In this document: positions 16,714-26,220 of the stretch, piece after piece
Layout: every line of letters starts with the position of its first letter
Position numbering within the stretch: the stretch's first letter is position 1
Position numbers and translations under genes: made by a program
Assembly (NCBI RefSeq): GCF_020618415.1
Contig: NZ_CP085345.1
Coordinates: 186,001-250,000, forward strand
Length of the DNA stretch: 64,000 bases
Direction of reading: 5' to 3'
Source: Cupriavidus sp. MP-37
Lineage (GTDB): Bacteria > Pseudomonadota > Gammaproteobacteria > Burkholderiales > Burkholderiaceae
Notes under the pieces: generated by a model
Seen by the model: only the letters and a program-made list of their open reading frames with translations
Databases searched by the model: none
What the model was told of the DNA's origin: nothing

Positions 16714-17500
16714 ACCGCACATCAAGCGCTGCCACCCCGGCGCGCTTGCCGTGGCCTTGGGTTTGGGCCTCGCGACTGCACTGGGCCACGCAGCCCCGAA
16801 GGCACAGGAGTCCCAAGCAATGACCACCACTCAAGCCACCGCCCCAAGCCCCTCTGAAACCCTGACCGACCGCCAGCGAGCGATCGTACCTGTCGCAGCC
16901 TTTGGCGCCGCGGGCGATATCGCCCGGCTGAACGCGGCATTGAACCACGGGTTGGATGCAGGCCTGACGGTCAGCGATGCCAAGGAAATCCTGGTGCAGC
17001 TCTATGCTTACGCCGGCTTTCCGCGCAGCCTCAATGCGCTGGCCGAGTTGATGAAGGTGCTAGAGGCGCGCAAGCAGCGTGGTATTCAGGACGCGCCGGG
17101 TGCAATGCCCAGCCGCGCCGTGCCTAAGGGCGACGCATTGCTGGCCGCGGGCAGCGCTAACCAGACCCGATTGTCGGGCGCGCCGGTCAAGGGAGCGTTG
17201 TTCGACTTCGCGCCCGCCATTGACGAGTACCTGAAGACCCACTTGTTCGGTGATATCTTCGAGCGCGACAACCTCGACTGGCAAAGCCGCGAACTGGCCA
17301 CGGTGGCGATGCTGTCAGCCCTGCCGGGGGCGGAGTCGCAATTGCAGGCGCATATGCGCATCAGCATGAACGTGGGGCTCACGGCCGGCCAATTGCGCCA
17401 ACTCACCCAGGTGCTGGCCGACCGCGTGGATGTCGAGAATGCCCGACGCGCGCGCGAGGCGCTGGCGCGGCACCTGGCTACCATGTCCGGGGCGAAGTAA
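16691..17500 (+). CDS. Carboxymuconolactone decarboxylase (CMD) family protein
   Basis: A 269-residue protein with two CMD/AhpD-like helical domains, one at about residues 55-130 ([20 protein letters not shown]) and one at 175-260 ([20 protein letters not shown]). The N-terminus has a hydrophobic stretch ([19 protein letters not shown]) that looks like a signal peptide, so with the preceding cupin it may act in the periplasm. No CxxC redox pair of the AhpD type is visible. It overlaps the cupin gene and is presumably under the same divergent LysR regulator. Confidence 0.82.
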   Translation: MSNTTPAEPHIKRCHPGALAVALGLGLATALGHAAPKAQESQAMTTTQATAPSPSETLTDRQRAIVPVAAFGAAGDIARLNAALNHGLDAGLTVSDAKEILVQLYAYAGFPRSLNALAELMKVLEARKQRGIQDAPGAMPSRAVPKGDALLAAGSANQTRLSGAPVKGALFDFAPAIDEYLKTHLFGDIFERDNLDWQSRELATVAMLSALPGAESQLQAHMRISMNVGLTAGQLRQLTQVLADRVDVENARRAREALARHLATMSGAK

Positions 17501-17545
17501 CCACAGGTTCGCAGACGGTTGTCGCTATGGGCCTTGCAGGCGATG

Positions 17546-18472
17546 TCAGGGCTGGGCCCATGCCGCCGGCTGGCGCGAACCCCCGTTGCCGCCGAGCGCT
17601 TCGACCAGGTAGTCGACGAACGACGCGATCCGCGCGGAGATCGCGGTATTGCGGTAATAGACCGCATGGATCGGCTGGCGCACGTCCTGGGTCTGGCGCG
17701 CCAGCACCTGCACCAGCCGGCCCGCCTCGCGGTCGTGCGCGGTCATGAAGTCCGACAGGCACACGATGCCCGCGCCCTCCAGCGCCAGCTGCCTGAGGGT
17801 CTCGCCGCTCGACGACCACACTGCCGGAGCGATCCGGTAAGGTTCGCCGTCTGCTCCCAGGATTGGCCACACGTTCAGCGATTCCGGCTGGTTGAAGCCC
17901 AGCAGCGCGTGCTTGCCGAGATCCGCGGCCTTGCGCGGCTGGCCGTGCGCGTCGAGGTAGGCCGGACTGGCCAGCATGCGCACGCGGCTGTTGCCGATCA
18001 GCCGGCTATGCAGCGTCGAATCCTTCAGGCGGCCGATGCGGATGGCCACGTCGGTGCGCCGCTCGAGCAGGTCGATGATGCCCTCGTTGCTGTTCAGCTC
18101 CAGCTCGACCTGCGGAAAGCGCTCGCGGTAGCCGCGCACCAGCGGCACGATCACATGCAGCATGAACGGCGTCGCGGCGTCGACGCGCAGGCGTCCGGAC
18201 GGCTTCTCGCGCCGCGCCAGCATCTGTTCTTCCGCGCTTTCGACCGAGTCGATGATGGCGCGCGCGTCCTGCAGGAAGGCCTGGCCTTCCTCGGTCAGCT
18301 CGAGGCGGCGCGTGGTCCGGCGCAGCAAGGTGGTCTTGAGCTTTTCCTCGAGCCGGGCGAGGGTGCGGCTGGTCGCCGAGACGGTCAGGTCGAGCTGTTG
18401 CGCCGCGGCGGTGATCGACCCGCTGTCGACCACGGTCGCGAACGCCAGCAGTTCGTCGAGCGTGATTTTCAT
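17546..18472 (-). CDS. LysR family transcriptional regulator
   Basis: A 308-residue LysR-type regulator starting MKITLDELLAFATVVDSGSI, with the HTH continuing TAAAQQLDLTVSATSRTLAR. The start is at 18472 because the HTH begins there; the longer open frame upstream is non-homologous. The C-terminal domain has the usual RVDAATPF...LLERRTDVAIRIG pattern of the large DsdC/AaeR-like group. It is divergent from an MFS exporter with 103 bases between starts and probably controls it. Confidence 0.9.
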   Translation of the reverse strand: MKITLDELLAFATVVDSGSITAAAQQLDLTVSATSRTLARLEEKLKTTLLRRTTRRLELTEEGQAFLQDARAIIDSVESAEEQMLARREKPSGRLRVDAATPFMLHVIVPLVRGYRERFPQVELELNSNEGIIDLLERRTDVAIRIGRLKDSTLHSRLIGNSRVRMLASPAYLDAHGQPRKAADLGKHALLGFNQPESLNVWPILGADGEPYRIAPAVWSSSGETLRQLALEGAGIVCLSDFMTAHDREAGRLVQVLARQTQDVRQPIHAVYYRNTAISARIASFVDYLVEALGGNGGSRQPAAWAQP

Positions 18473-18575
18473 TATTGAATTGGAATCAAGACAGTTTGGT
18501 TTATAGACGACTTTTTGCGCAAAAGTAAAGCGGGCACACTGCGCTCCATTCCTCACCGGACCCTGGAGGCTCATC

Positions 18576-19778
18576 ATGCCACTTGCCTTGCTTGCGCTGA
18601 CCATCAGCGCTTTCGCCATCGGCACCACCGAATTCGTGATCGTCGGGCTGATCCCAACCATTGCCGCGGACCTGGGCGTCAGCCTGCCTTCGGCCGGCCT
18701 GCTGGTCAGCCTTTACGCGCTCAGCGTCGCCATCGGCGCGCCGCTGCTGACGGCGCTGACCGGGCGCGTGCCGCGCAAGCTGCTGCTTGCCGGCCTGATG
18801 GCACTGTTTACGGTCGGCAACCTGGTGGCCTGGCGCGCGCCCGGCTACGAATCGCTGATCGTGGCGCGCGTGCTCACGGGCCTGGCCCACGGCGTGTTCT
18901 TTTCGGTCGGCTCGATCATCGCCACCACGCTGGTGCCGAAGGACAAGGCGGCGAGCGCGATCGCGACCATGTTCAGCGGCATGACCGTGGCGTTCGTCGC
19001 CGGCATTCCGCTGGGCACCTTCATCGGCCAGCATTTCGGCTGGCGCGCGACCTTCCTGGTGGTAGCGCTGTTCGGCCTGGTCGCCTTCCTCGGCGCGGTG
19101 GCGTTCGTACCGCGGCGCCTGCCCCATGCCGCACCGGCGCCGCTGCTGCGCCAGTTCCGCGTGCTGGCGCAGCCGCGCCTGCTGCTGGTCTTTGCCATGA
19201 CGGCGGTGGGCTACGGCGGCTCGCTGATCGCCTTTACCTACATGGCGCCGCTGCTCGAGCAGATCGCCGGCTTTACGCCGTCGCAGGTCAGCCTGGTGCT
19301 GGTGGGCTACGGCGTGTCGGTGGCGTTCGGCAACGTGTGGGGCGGCAAGCTGGCGGACCGCGCCGGCCCGGTCAAGGCGCTCAAGCAGATCTTCCTGCTG
19401 CTGGCGCTGGTGCTGCTGGCGCTGACCTTCACCGTGCAGCACCCGTGGCTGACGGTGCTGACCATGCTGGCATGGGGCGCGGTGGCGTTCGGCAACGTGC
19501 CGGGGCTGCAGGTGTACGTGGTCAAGCAGGCGCGGCATTTTGCGCCCGACGCCACCGACGTTGCCTCGGGCTTCAATATCGCGGCATTCAACCTCGGCGT
19601 CGCGGGCGGTTCGTCGCTCGGCGGGCTGATCGTCGCGCATGGCGGGCTTGGCCATACGCCGTGGATCGCGGCGCTCGTGACGCTGGGCGCTTATGCCCTG
19701 ACCGCGTTCAGCGGCGCGCTCGACCGGCGCGCGGGCCTGCCTGCACGCACCGCCGATCCCGTGGAGTTTGCCCACTGA
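18576..19778 (+). CDS. MFS transporter, DHA1 drug/sugar efflux type
   Basis: A 400-residue, 12-helix major facilitator transporter of the DHA1 (AraJ/YdhP-like) efflux group. The first helix carries the typical ISAFAIGTTEFVIVGLIP, and the first cytoplasmic loop has TGRVPRKLLLAG. It acts in the inner membrane as a proton-driven exporter; the substrate could be a sugar, drug or metabolite. It lies next to a divergent LysR gene and upstream of the aldo-keto reductase, but 141 bases separate them, so the reductase may have its own promoter. Confidence 0.88.
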   Translation: MPLALLALTISAFAIGTTEFVIVGLIPTIAADLGVSLPSAGLLVSLYALSVAIGAPLLTALTGRVPRKLLLAGLMALFTVGNLVAWRAPGYESLIVARVLTGLAHGVFFSVGSIIATTLVPKDKAASAIATMFSGMTVAFVAGIPLGTFIGQHFGWRATFLVVALFGLVAFLGAVAFVPRRLPHAAPAPLLRQFRVLAQPRLLLVFAMTAVGYGGSLIAFTYMAPLLEQIAGFTPSQVSLVLVGYGVSVAFGNVWGGKLADRAGPVKALKQIFLLLALVLLALTFTVQHPWLTVLTMLAWGAVAFGNVPGLQVYVVKQARHFAPDATDVASGFNIAAFNLGVAGGSSLGGLIVAHGGLGHTPWIAALVTLGAYALTAFSGALDRRAGLPARTADPVEFAH

Positions 19779-19919
19779 GCCACGGGGGGCAGGCTGCCAT
19801 CCTTGATTTCAGATCAATTATTTATGTCCGGTGAAGGCGTTTATTTCATCAGTGCCAGCCGGCACAATGCCTGGCATTGCCAACGCCTCACTGGGCGTTC
19901 ACTCTCGAAGGATCCCACC

Positions 19920-20726
19920 ATGAGCAAGATTCCCGCGTTCGGCCTCGGCACCTTCCGCCTGCAAGGCCAAGTTGTCATCGACTCGGTCCGCAACGGCCTT
20001 GAACTCGGCTACCGCGCGATCGACACCGCGCAGATCTACGGCAACGAAGCCGAGATCGGCGAGGCCGTCGCCGCGTCGGGCGTGCGCCGCGACGAGCTGT
20101 TCCTGACCACCAAGATCTGGGTCGACAACTACGCCCCGGACAAGCTCGTGCCGAGCCTCGAAGCGAGCCTGCGCAAGCTGCGCACCGACTTCGTCGACCT
20201 GACGCTGATCCACTGGCCGGCACCCGGCAATGGCGTGCCGCTGGAAACCTTCATGACCGCGCTGGCCGAGGCGAAGGAAAAAGGCCTGACGCGGCAGATC
20301 GGCATCTCCAACTTCAACATCGCGCTGACCCGCGAGGCCATCGCCGCGGTCGGCAAGGATGCGCTCGCGACCAACCAGATCGAGCTGAGCCCGTACCTGC
20401 AGAACCGCGAGCTGGTGGCCTTCCTGCAGCGCGAAGGCATCCACGTGACCTCGTATATGACGCTCGCCTACGGCAAGGTGCTGGGGGATCCGGTGATCGG
20501 GACGATCGCGCAGCGGCACCAGGCCACGCCCGCGCAGGTGGTGCTGGCGTGGGCGCTGCAGCTGAGCTACTCGGTGATTCCGTCGTCGACCCGGCGCGAG
20601 AACCTGGCCAGCAACCTGCTCGCGCAGACCCTGCGGCTGAGCGACGACGACATGGCGCGGATCGCCGCGCTCGAGCGCAACGGCCGCGAGGTCAGCCCGG
20701 ACGGCCTGGCGCCGCAATGGGACTGA
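19920..20726 (+). CDS. dkgB: Aldo/keto reductase, 2,5-didehydrogluconate reductase DkgB type
   Basis: A 268-residue NADPH-dependent aldo-keto reductase closely resembling DkgB. The catalytic tetrad is recognisable: Asp and Tyr in [15 protein letters not shown], Lys in LTTKIWVDN and His in TLIHWPAPG. The C-terminal NADPH-binding motif is [14 protein letters not shown]. Such enzymes reduce aldehydes and keto sugars such as 2,5-diketogluconate and methylglyoxal. The ATG at 19920 starts the conserved fold directly. It is followed 73 bases later by an old yellow enzyme gene, and both likely belong to one carbonyl/electrophile-reducing operon. Confidence 0.88.
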   Translation: MSKIPAFGLGTFRLQGQVVIDSVRNGLELGYRAIDTAQIYGNEAEIGEAVAASGVRRDELFLTTKIWVDNYAPDKLVPSLEASLRKLRTDFVDLTLIHWPAPGNGVPLETFMTALAEAKEKGLTRQIGISNFNIALTREAIAAVGKDALATNQIELSPYLQNRELVAFLQREGIHVTSYMTLAYGKVLGDPVIGTIAQRHQATPAQVVLAWALQLSYSVIPSSTRRENLASNLLAQTLRLSDDDMARIAALERNGREVSPDGLAPQWD

Positions 20727-20799
20727 GCCACCCAAGCCGCCGACATTTCCCATGACCCGTGCGCGGCCCGCCGGCCGCGCACCTGACAGGACCCACACC

Positions 20800-21915
20800 A
20801 TGAGCAAGGATCCGCTGTTTCAACCGCTGCAACTGGGTGGCCTGACGCTGCCGAACCGCATCGTCATGCCGCCGATGACGCGCTCGCGCGCGAGCCAGCC
20901 CGGCGACGAGGCCAACGACCTGATGGCCGCCTACTACGCGCAGCGCGCCGGCGCCGGCCTGATCGTCAGCGAGGGCACCTATATCGACCCGCTGGGCAAG
21001 GGCTACGCCTGGACGCCGGGCATCCATACGCCGGCGCAGGTGGCCGGATGGCGCAAGGTGACCGGCGCGGTCCACGCCGCCGGCGGGCGCATCTTCGCGC
21101 AACTCTGGCACGTCGGCCGGCTCAGCCACACCAGCCTGCTCGGCGGCCGGCAACCGGTGTCGTCGTCGCCGGTGCAGGCCCAGGGCGTCAATGTCTTCAT
21201 CGCGGCGGAGGACGGCAGCACCCCCGGTTTCGTCCAGGCCTCCGTGCCCCGCGCACTGACGGTGGACGAAATCCGCGAGGTCGTCGGCCAGTACCGCGCC
21301 GCCGCCCGCAACGCGATCGCGGCGGGCTTCGACGGCGTCGAGCTGCACGGCGCGAACGGGTACCTGGTGAACCAGTTCATCGACTCGGGCGCCAACACCC
21401 GCAGCGACGAATACGGCGGTTCGCTGGAAAACCGGCTGCGCTTCCTCGGCGAAGTCACGCAAGCGCTGATCGAAGGCGCGGGTGACGCATCCCGCGTCGG
21501 CGTGCGCCTGGCGCCGCTGACCACGCTCAACGGCTGCGTCGACGACGATCCGGAAACGACGTACCTAGGCGCCGCCAGGCTGCTGGGCCAGCTCGGCGTT
21601 GGCTACCTCCATATCGCCGAAGCCGACTGGGACGACGCGCCGCTGATGCCGGTGGCGTTCAAGCAGCAACTGCGCGCGGCGTTCCCGGGGCTGATGATCT
21701 ATGCCGGCAAATATTCCGCGGAGCGGGCGCGCGCAGCCGTTGCCGCCGGCTGGGCCGACCTGATTGCGTTCGGCCGGCCGTTCGTGGCCAATCCGGACCT
21801 GCCCGAGCGCCTGCGCGTGGGCGCGCCGCTGGCGCAGCACCAGCGCGAGACGCTGTTCGGCGGCGGTGCGCAAGGGCTGACCGACTATCCGACGCTGGCG
21901 CAAGCCGTGGCCTGA
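20800..21915 (+). CDS. Alkene reductase, old yellow enzyme family (NemA-like)
   Basis: A 371-residue FMN-dependent ene-reductase. It begins with PLQLGGLTLPNRIVMPPMTR, contains the active-site segment VELHGANGYLVNQFI (His/Asn pair) followed by RSDEYGGSLENR, and ends with ADLIAFGRPFVANPDLP. Members reduce activated C=C bonds, nitroesters and similar electrophiles with NAD(P)H. The start at 20800 opens the conserved barrel. It is downstream of dkgB and upstream of a clear terminator, so this is the end of the operon. Confidence 0.9.
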   Translation: MSKDPLFQPLQLGGLTLPNRIVMPPMTRSRASQPGDEANDLMAAYYAQRAGAGLIVSEGTYIDPLGKGYAWTPGIHTPAQVAGWRKVTGAVHAAGGRIFAQLWHVGRLSHTSLLGGRQPVSSSPVQAQGVNVFIAAEDGSTPGFVQASVPRALTVDEIREVVGQYRAAARNAIAAGFDGVELHGANGYLVNQFIDSGANTRSDEYGGSLENRLRFLGEVTQALIEGAGDASRVGVRLAPLTTLNGCVDDDPETTYLGAARLLGQLGVGYLHIAEADWDDAPLMPVAFKQQLRAAFPGLMIYAGKYSAERARAAVAAGWADLIAFGRPFVANPDLPERLRVGAPLAQHQRETLFGGGAQGLTDYPTLAQAVA

Positions 21916-22025
21916 GCCGGTCCCGCGGTGGCCGCCGTAGTGCTTTAGGGGGATATGCTGCGGCCGACATAGCAGGGCAATATCGGCACCTGTCCGAATG
22001 CGCCTGTCCGTATCCCGGAAAGTCC

Positions 22026-22061
22026 GCCCGCCAGGTCCAACCCGCGGGCCTTTCTTTTTTT
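22026..22061 (+). terminator. Rho-independent terminator after the old yellow enzyme gene
   Basis: GCCCGC at 22026-22031 pairs with GCGGGC at 22044-22049, followed by CTTTCTTTTTTT. It lies about 110 bases after the stop of the alkene reductase and would end the dkgB operon. Confidence 0.6.
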
Positions 22062-22163
22062 GGGAAGCTGCAAAGCGATATGAAGGCGCGAATCATTCGC
22101 GTTTGACCGGCTGGTGCCAGGCGCGCGCGATGTGGAACGATCGAGAAAAAGGAGTGAGACACC

Positions 22164-22550
22164 GTGCCTGTCCACCAGTCGCCAGACCACCGCCTTGCAC
22201 CGGCACATCCCAACGGCCACCCCCTGTCGCTCGGCCCCGGCCTGGGCCTGCCGTTTGAAACGGACGCGAACCAGGAACTGACCGGGCCGGAAAAGACCGC
22301 GCTGGCGCTGTGCGCCCGCTATTGCCCGCTCGCCGACGTGGGCCCGCCGTTCGGGGCCGGAACGCTGGCGTGGCGGGGCAGCGCCTATGTCTATGTCTTT
22401 GGCTGGGACGACGGCGGCAGGCGCCGCCTGTTCGAGGTGTTCCGCAACCGGCAAGGCACGCTCGAGCCCGTGCTGGCCTTCCAGTATCCCGTTGCGCTGC
22501 GCAAGCTGTTCCGGCACGACCTGGACCCGCTGTACCACGACCGGCGCTGA
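22164..22550 (+). CDS. Hypothetical protein (128 aa)
   Basis: A 128-residue soluble protein I cannot assign to a family. The N-terminal 30 residues are Pro/His/Gly-rich. The rest looks like a small alpha/beta domain (AYVYVFGWDDGGRRRLFEVF and ALRKLFRHDLDPLYHDRR). It starts with GTG at 22164 after an AAAAAGGAGTGAG ribosome-binding site. It is convergent with the DUF2795 gene. Confidence 0.55.
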   Translation: MPVHQSPDHRLAPAHPNGHPLSLGPGLGLPFETDANQELTGPEKTALALCARYCPLADVGPPFGAGTLAWRGSAYVYVFGWDDGGRRRLFEVFRNRQGTLEPVLAFQYPVALRKLFRHDLDPLYHDRR

Positions 22551-22583
22551 CATCCCGAGCGTGGAACCTGGCATGCGAAGCGG

Positions 22584-22826
22584 TCACGCTTGCGTGCCCA
22601 GGTGCCGCGCCACGGCCGCGGCCACTTCCGCAGCATTCCCGTAGTTTTTCTCAGGGATGCCCAGCAGGGCATCCACGATGGTGTCGTCCGCGTTGTTGTC
22701 GCGTGCGGTCGAGATCAACGCGCCACGCGTCGCGGGATAGTCGAGCCCGCGCAGTGCCTGCTCGAGGGCGGCCGGATCGTAGCGATCCGTGCGCGGATTG
22801 CCTTGCGGTTGCCTGTCGTTTGCCAT
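22584..22826 (-). CDS. DUF2795 domain protein
   Basis: An 80-residue protein that matches the DUF2795 pattern: LDYPATRGALISTARDN, then DALLGIPEKNYGNAAEVAAA. These small proteins are widespread in Actinobacteria and Proteobacteria and have no defined function; stress association has been suggested by context only. A GGAGA Shine-Dalgarno sits just before the ATG at 22826. It is divergent from the Bug binding-protein gene. Confidence 0.75.
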   Translation of the reverse strand: MANDRQPQGNPRTDRYDPAALEQALRGLDYPATRGALISTARDNNADDTIVDALLGIPEKNYGNAAEVAAAVARHLGTQA

Positions 22827-23058
22827 GTTGATCTCCGGTTGGTTGCGCGAACGCGGTCCATGTTCGGGATCCCGGCATCCCGTGCGCATGCCAGACCGCA
22901 GCGCTCTGATTCCTGACGTCGCCCCCGACAGACGCAAGGCATATGCCATGGCGGAGACGCCGGCCGCGCTGTCCGCACATACCCCTAATTGACGGGGAAC
23001 TTTATGTGCGTAAAATAAAATTCATAAATATGAATAACGCCATCCAGGAGACACCCCG

Positions 23059-24030
23059 ATGCAACCGAACAAGCGCCGCCGCCTGATGCTGTGCGCCGCC
23101 ATGCTGGGCGCGATGCCCGCGCTGGCCTGGAGCGACACCTACCCGAGCAAGCCCATCCGCATGGTGGTGCCGTTCGCCCCCGGCGGCGCCACCGACGTGG
23201 TGGCGCGGCTGATCTCGCAGAAGCTGGGCGAGGCGCTGAAGCAGTCGGTGGTGGTGGAAAACCGTCCTGGCGCCAACGGCATCATCGGCACCGACGCGGT
23301 CGCGCGCGCGGCGCCTGACGGCTATACGCTGCTGCTCAATACCGCCGGTGCGCAGACGCTCAGCCCGGTGCTGTACAAGGCGGGCTATGAGCCGCTGAAG
23401 AGCTTTGCGCCGATCTCGCAGATCAGCAATATCGGCTTCGTGATGGTGGTGCACCCGTCGGTGCCGGCCAGGACCGTGCAAGAGTTCGTTGCGCTGGCCA
23501 AGGCCAAGTCCCGGCCGCTGAGCCTGTCGGCCGGCAGCAGCATGATCGAGCTGATCGGCGCCACCTTCAAGAGCGCCGCGGGCACGCCCGACGTGGTCAG
23601 CGTGTCGTACCGCGGCACCGGCCCGCAGATGCAGGCGGTGGTCTCGGGCGAGGTCGACATGACCATCGACCCGTTCAATGGCATGGCGATGATCAAGGCC
23701 GGCAAGCTGCGCCCGCTGGCGGTGTTCGCGTCCAAACGGTCGCCGGCGCTGCCGGACGTGCCGACCATGCAGGAAGCCGGGTTCGACGGCATGGCGTTCA
23801 ATTCGTGGGCCGGCCTGCTGGCGCCGGCGGGAACGCCAAAGGAGATCGTCATGCGGCTGAACCAGGAGATGAACCGCATCCTGGCGCAGCCCGAAATCAA
23901 GCAACGCCTGGCCGCGATCGACTACGAGGTAGTGGGCGGCACGCCGGAACAATTCGCCGCCACCATTGCCGAGGACGCGGCAAGGTGGGCAAAGATCGTC
24001 AAGGACACGAATTACAAGGCGGGGTCCTGA
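23059..24030 (+). CDS. Tripartite tricarboxylate transporter (Bug family) substrate-binding protein
   Basis: A 323-residue periplasmic binding protein. A signal peptide (MQPNKRRRLMLCAAMLGAMP, cleavage near ALAWS) precedes the Bug signature YPSKPIRMVVPFAPGG and the later ENRPGANGIIG. Bug proteins deliver carboxylates to TTT transporters or act as sensors; orphan copies such as this one, without TctAB next to it, are very common in Burkholderiales. It is convergent with a LysR gene five bases away. The adjacent amidohydrolase/MFS block suggests, but does not prove, a shared substrate. Confidence 0.9.
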   Translation: MQPNKRRRLMLCAAMLGAMPALAWSDTYPSKPIRMVVPFAPGGATDVVARLISQKLGEALKQSVVVENRPGANGIIGTDAVARAAPDGYTLLLNTAGAQTLSPVLYKAGYEPLKSFAPISQISNIGFVMVVHPSVPARTVQEFVALAKAKSRPLSLSAGSSMIELIGATFKSAAGTPDVVSVSYRGTGPQMQAVVSGEVDMTIDPFNGMAMIKAGKLRPLAVFASKRSPALPDVPTMQEAGFDGMAFNSWAGLLAPAGTPKEIVMRLNQEMNRILAQPEIKQRLAAIDYEVVGGTPEQFAATIAEDAARWAKIVKDTNYKAGS

Positions 24031-24034
24031 GCCG

Positions 24035-24937
24035 TCACGAGGCGGCCGTCGCCTGCCGCACCAGCCAGTTGCGGAACGCGCGCGCCGCGGCGGGCTCCAT
24101 CCGGTCGCGCGGCCATACCGCGTAGTAGCCGCCGCCGAGGCTGGCGCTGGCGTCGCAGGCGCGCACCAGCAGGCCGTCGCGCAGGCAGGCGTCGATCATG
24201 TGGCGCCAGCCCAGCGCGATGCCCTGGCCCTCCATGGCCAGCTGCAGCAGGATCGGATACTGGTTCGAGGTCAGCACGTTGCGCGGCATGGCGTCGGGCA
24301 GGCCCTGGTGGGCCAGCCAGGTTTGCCACGACATCCACTGGCGCTGGCCGTCGTCAAGCATCAGCAGGGTCTCGCCAGCCAGGTCGGACGGCGCCAGCGT
24401 GCGCCCGCGGAGATAGCCGGGCGTGCACACCGGGAACACTTCCTCGCCGTACAGCCGGCGCGCGGCCAGTCCGGGCGGCGGTCCTTCGCGCAGGTAGTAC
24501 AGGCCGATGTCGAACTCCGCCGGCGACAGCGCCGACAGGCTGTCGTTGACCGTCAGGCGCAGCTGGATCTCGGGGTGGGCGGCGCGGAACGCGGCCAGCC
24601 GCGGCGTCAGCCACAGCACCGCGACGCCGCTCGAGCAGGCCACCGTCAGCGCGGTATGGCTGCGTACCTTCATCACGTCTTCGGTGGCCTCGGCGCAGCC
24701 GACCAGCAGGCGCTGCACCACCTCGGCATAGCGTTGCCCGCTGACGGTCAGGCGCAGCGCGCGCGGTTCGCGGATAAACAGCTTGCGTCCGAGGAAGCGT
24801 TCCAGCTGCGCCACCTGGCGGCTGATCGCGCTTTGCGTCAGGTGCAGTTCGGCCGCGGCGCGGGTAAAGCTGCCGTGCCGCATCGCGGCTTCGAAGGCGA
24901 CCAGGTTGGGCAGGGGCGGGAGCGGGGCAATGCGCAT
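24035..24937 (-). CDS. LysR family regulator (GcvA-like)
   Basis: A 300-residue LysR protein of the GcvA-like group. MRIAPLPPLPNLVAFEAAMR leads into the HTH AAAELHLTQSAISRQVAQLE, followed by RLTVSGQRYAEVV and the effector domain. It lies 43 bases downstream of the amidohydrolase gene on the same strand, so it may be the last gene of the MFS-amidohydrolase operon and its regulator. Confidence 0.9.
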   Translation of the reverse strand: MRIAPLPPLPNLVAFEAAMRHGSFTRAAAELHLTQSAISRQVAQLERFLGRKLFIREPRALRLTVSGQRYAEVVQRLLVGCAEATEDVMKVRSHTALTVACSSGVAVLWLTPRLAAFRAAHPEIQLRLTVNDSLSALSPAEFDIGLYYLREGPPPGLAARRLYGEEVFPVCTPGYLRGRTLAPSDLAGETLLMLDDGQRQWMSWQTWLAHQGLPDAMPRNVLTSNQYPILLQLAMEGQGIALGWRHMIDACLRDGLLVRACDASASLGGGYYAVWPRDRMEPAAARAFRNWLVRQATAAS

Positions 24938-24980
24938 GGGGGCGTCCGGGCCGGAGATGCCGCCATGATAGACCGCCGGC

Positions 24981-26219
24981 TCAGCCGGCGCGGCGGTGGA
25001 TGCGGCCTGCCTGCATCACCACGCTGAGGCGCTCGCCCTGGCCGGCGATCAGGCTGATGTCGGCGAGCGGATTGCCGTCGACCAGCAGCAGGTCGGCCAG
25101 CGCGCCGGCACGCGTGGTGCCGAGCTCGCCTTCGCGCTGCAGGATGGCGGCGGCGATCGAGGTGGCCGAGCGGATCGCTTCCAGGTTGCCCAGCAGCTCG
25201 GCGCGGATGCGGAATTCATCGGCCTGGTGGTCGTGCATTTCGCCGAGCAGGTCCGAGCCATAGCCCATCGGCACGCCGGCATCGGCGTAGAGGCGCAGCG
25301 AGTCGCGGCCGGCCTGGCGCACGGTCTCGATCTTGGCCACCGATTCGGCCGGCAGGCCCAGGCGGGCACCGTCGCGGGCCAGCGCGTCGTAGGTGACCAG
25401 CGTCGGCACGACAAAGGCGCCATGCTTGCGCATTTCGTCGGCGGCGGCGCGGTCGACCAGGTTGCCATGCTCGATGGTGCGCACGCCGCAGCGCACCGCG
25501 CGCGTGATGGCGCGGCCGGTGTAGGCGTGGGCCATTACGTAGGTCTGCGCGGCCTCGGCTTCGGCGACGATGGCGCGGATCTCGTCCTCGCTGTACTGGG
25601 TGTTGCCGATCGGGTCGGTCGGCGACGCCACGCCGCCCGACGCCATGATCTTGATCTGGGTCGCGCCTTTCTGGATTTCCTCGCGCACCGCCAGCCGCAC
25701 CGCATCCACGCCATCGGCCACGCGCGCAATGGCGCCGGCGCGGAAGGCGCACGAGCAGGGCTCGAGCACATCGGAGCGCGGACGGAAGTCGCCATGGCCG
25801 CCGGTCTGCGACAGCGCCTTGCCCGAGGCAAAGATGCGCGGGCCCGGCACCAGCCCGGTGGCGACCGCCTGCGACAGGCCCCAGTCGGCGCCGCCGGCAT
25901 CGCGCACGGTGGTAAAGCCGCGCTCCAGCATGCGCTGCATGATCGGCAGCGCGCGGATCGCGACCAGCACATTGGGCTGCACCGCATTAAGGCCGAGGTT
26001 GGCCAGCGACGCCAGCACGTGCACGTGGCAGTCGATCAGGCCGGGCATCACGGTCTTGCCGCGCGCATCGATGCGCTGGGCATGGGGGGCATCGATGGCC
26101 GGGCCGACCGCGGCGATGCGCTCGCCTTCGACCAGCACGTCGTGGCCGCGCAGCAGCTCGCCGGTGCCGGGTTCGAGCACATCGCCGCCGTGGAAAAGGA
26201 TCTGGGGATTCTGGGACAT
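24981..26219 (-). CDS. Metal-dependent amidohydrolase
   Basis: A 412-residue amidohydrolase-superfamily enzyme of the imidazolonepropionase/prolidase-like group. Metal-site residues are visible: the HxH in GLIDCHVHVLAS, a Lys in TQIKIMASGG, His in VMAHAYTGRA and TIEHGNLVD, and Asp in GYGSDLLGEM. It probably hydrolyses a C-N or C-O bond of an imported organic compound. Its ATG lies one base after the stop of the MFS gene, so the two are coupled and the transporter probably imports its substrate. Confidence 0.87.
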   Translation of the reverse strand: MSQNPQILFHGGDVLEPGTGELLRGHDVLVEGERIAAVGPAIDAPHAQRIDARGKTVMPGLIDCHVHVLASLANLGLNAVQPNVLVAIRALPIMQRMLERGFTTVRDAGGADWGLSQAVATGLVPGPRIFASGKALSQTGGHGDFRPRSDVLEPCSCAFRAGAIARVADGVDAVRLAVREEIQKGATQIKIMASGGVASPTDPIGNTQYSEDEIRAIVAEAEAAQTYVMAHAYTGRAITRAVRCGVRTIEHGNLVDRAAADEMRKHGAFVVPTLVTYDALARDGARLGLPAESVAKIETVRQAGRDSLRLYADAGVPMGYGSDLLGEMHDHQADEFRIRAELLGNLEAIRSATSIAAAILQREGELGTTRAGALADLLLVDGNPLADISLIAGQGERLSVVMQAGRIHRRAG

Positions 26220-26220
26220 G

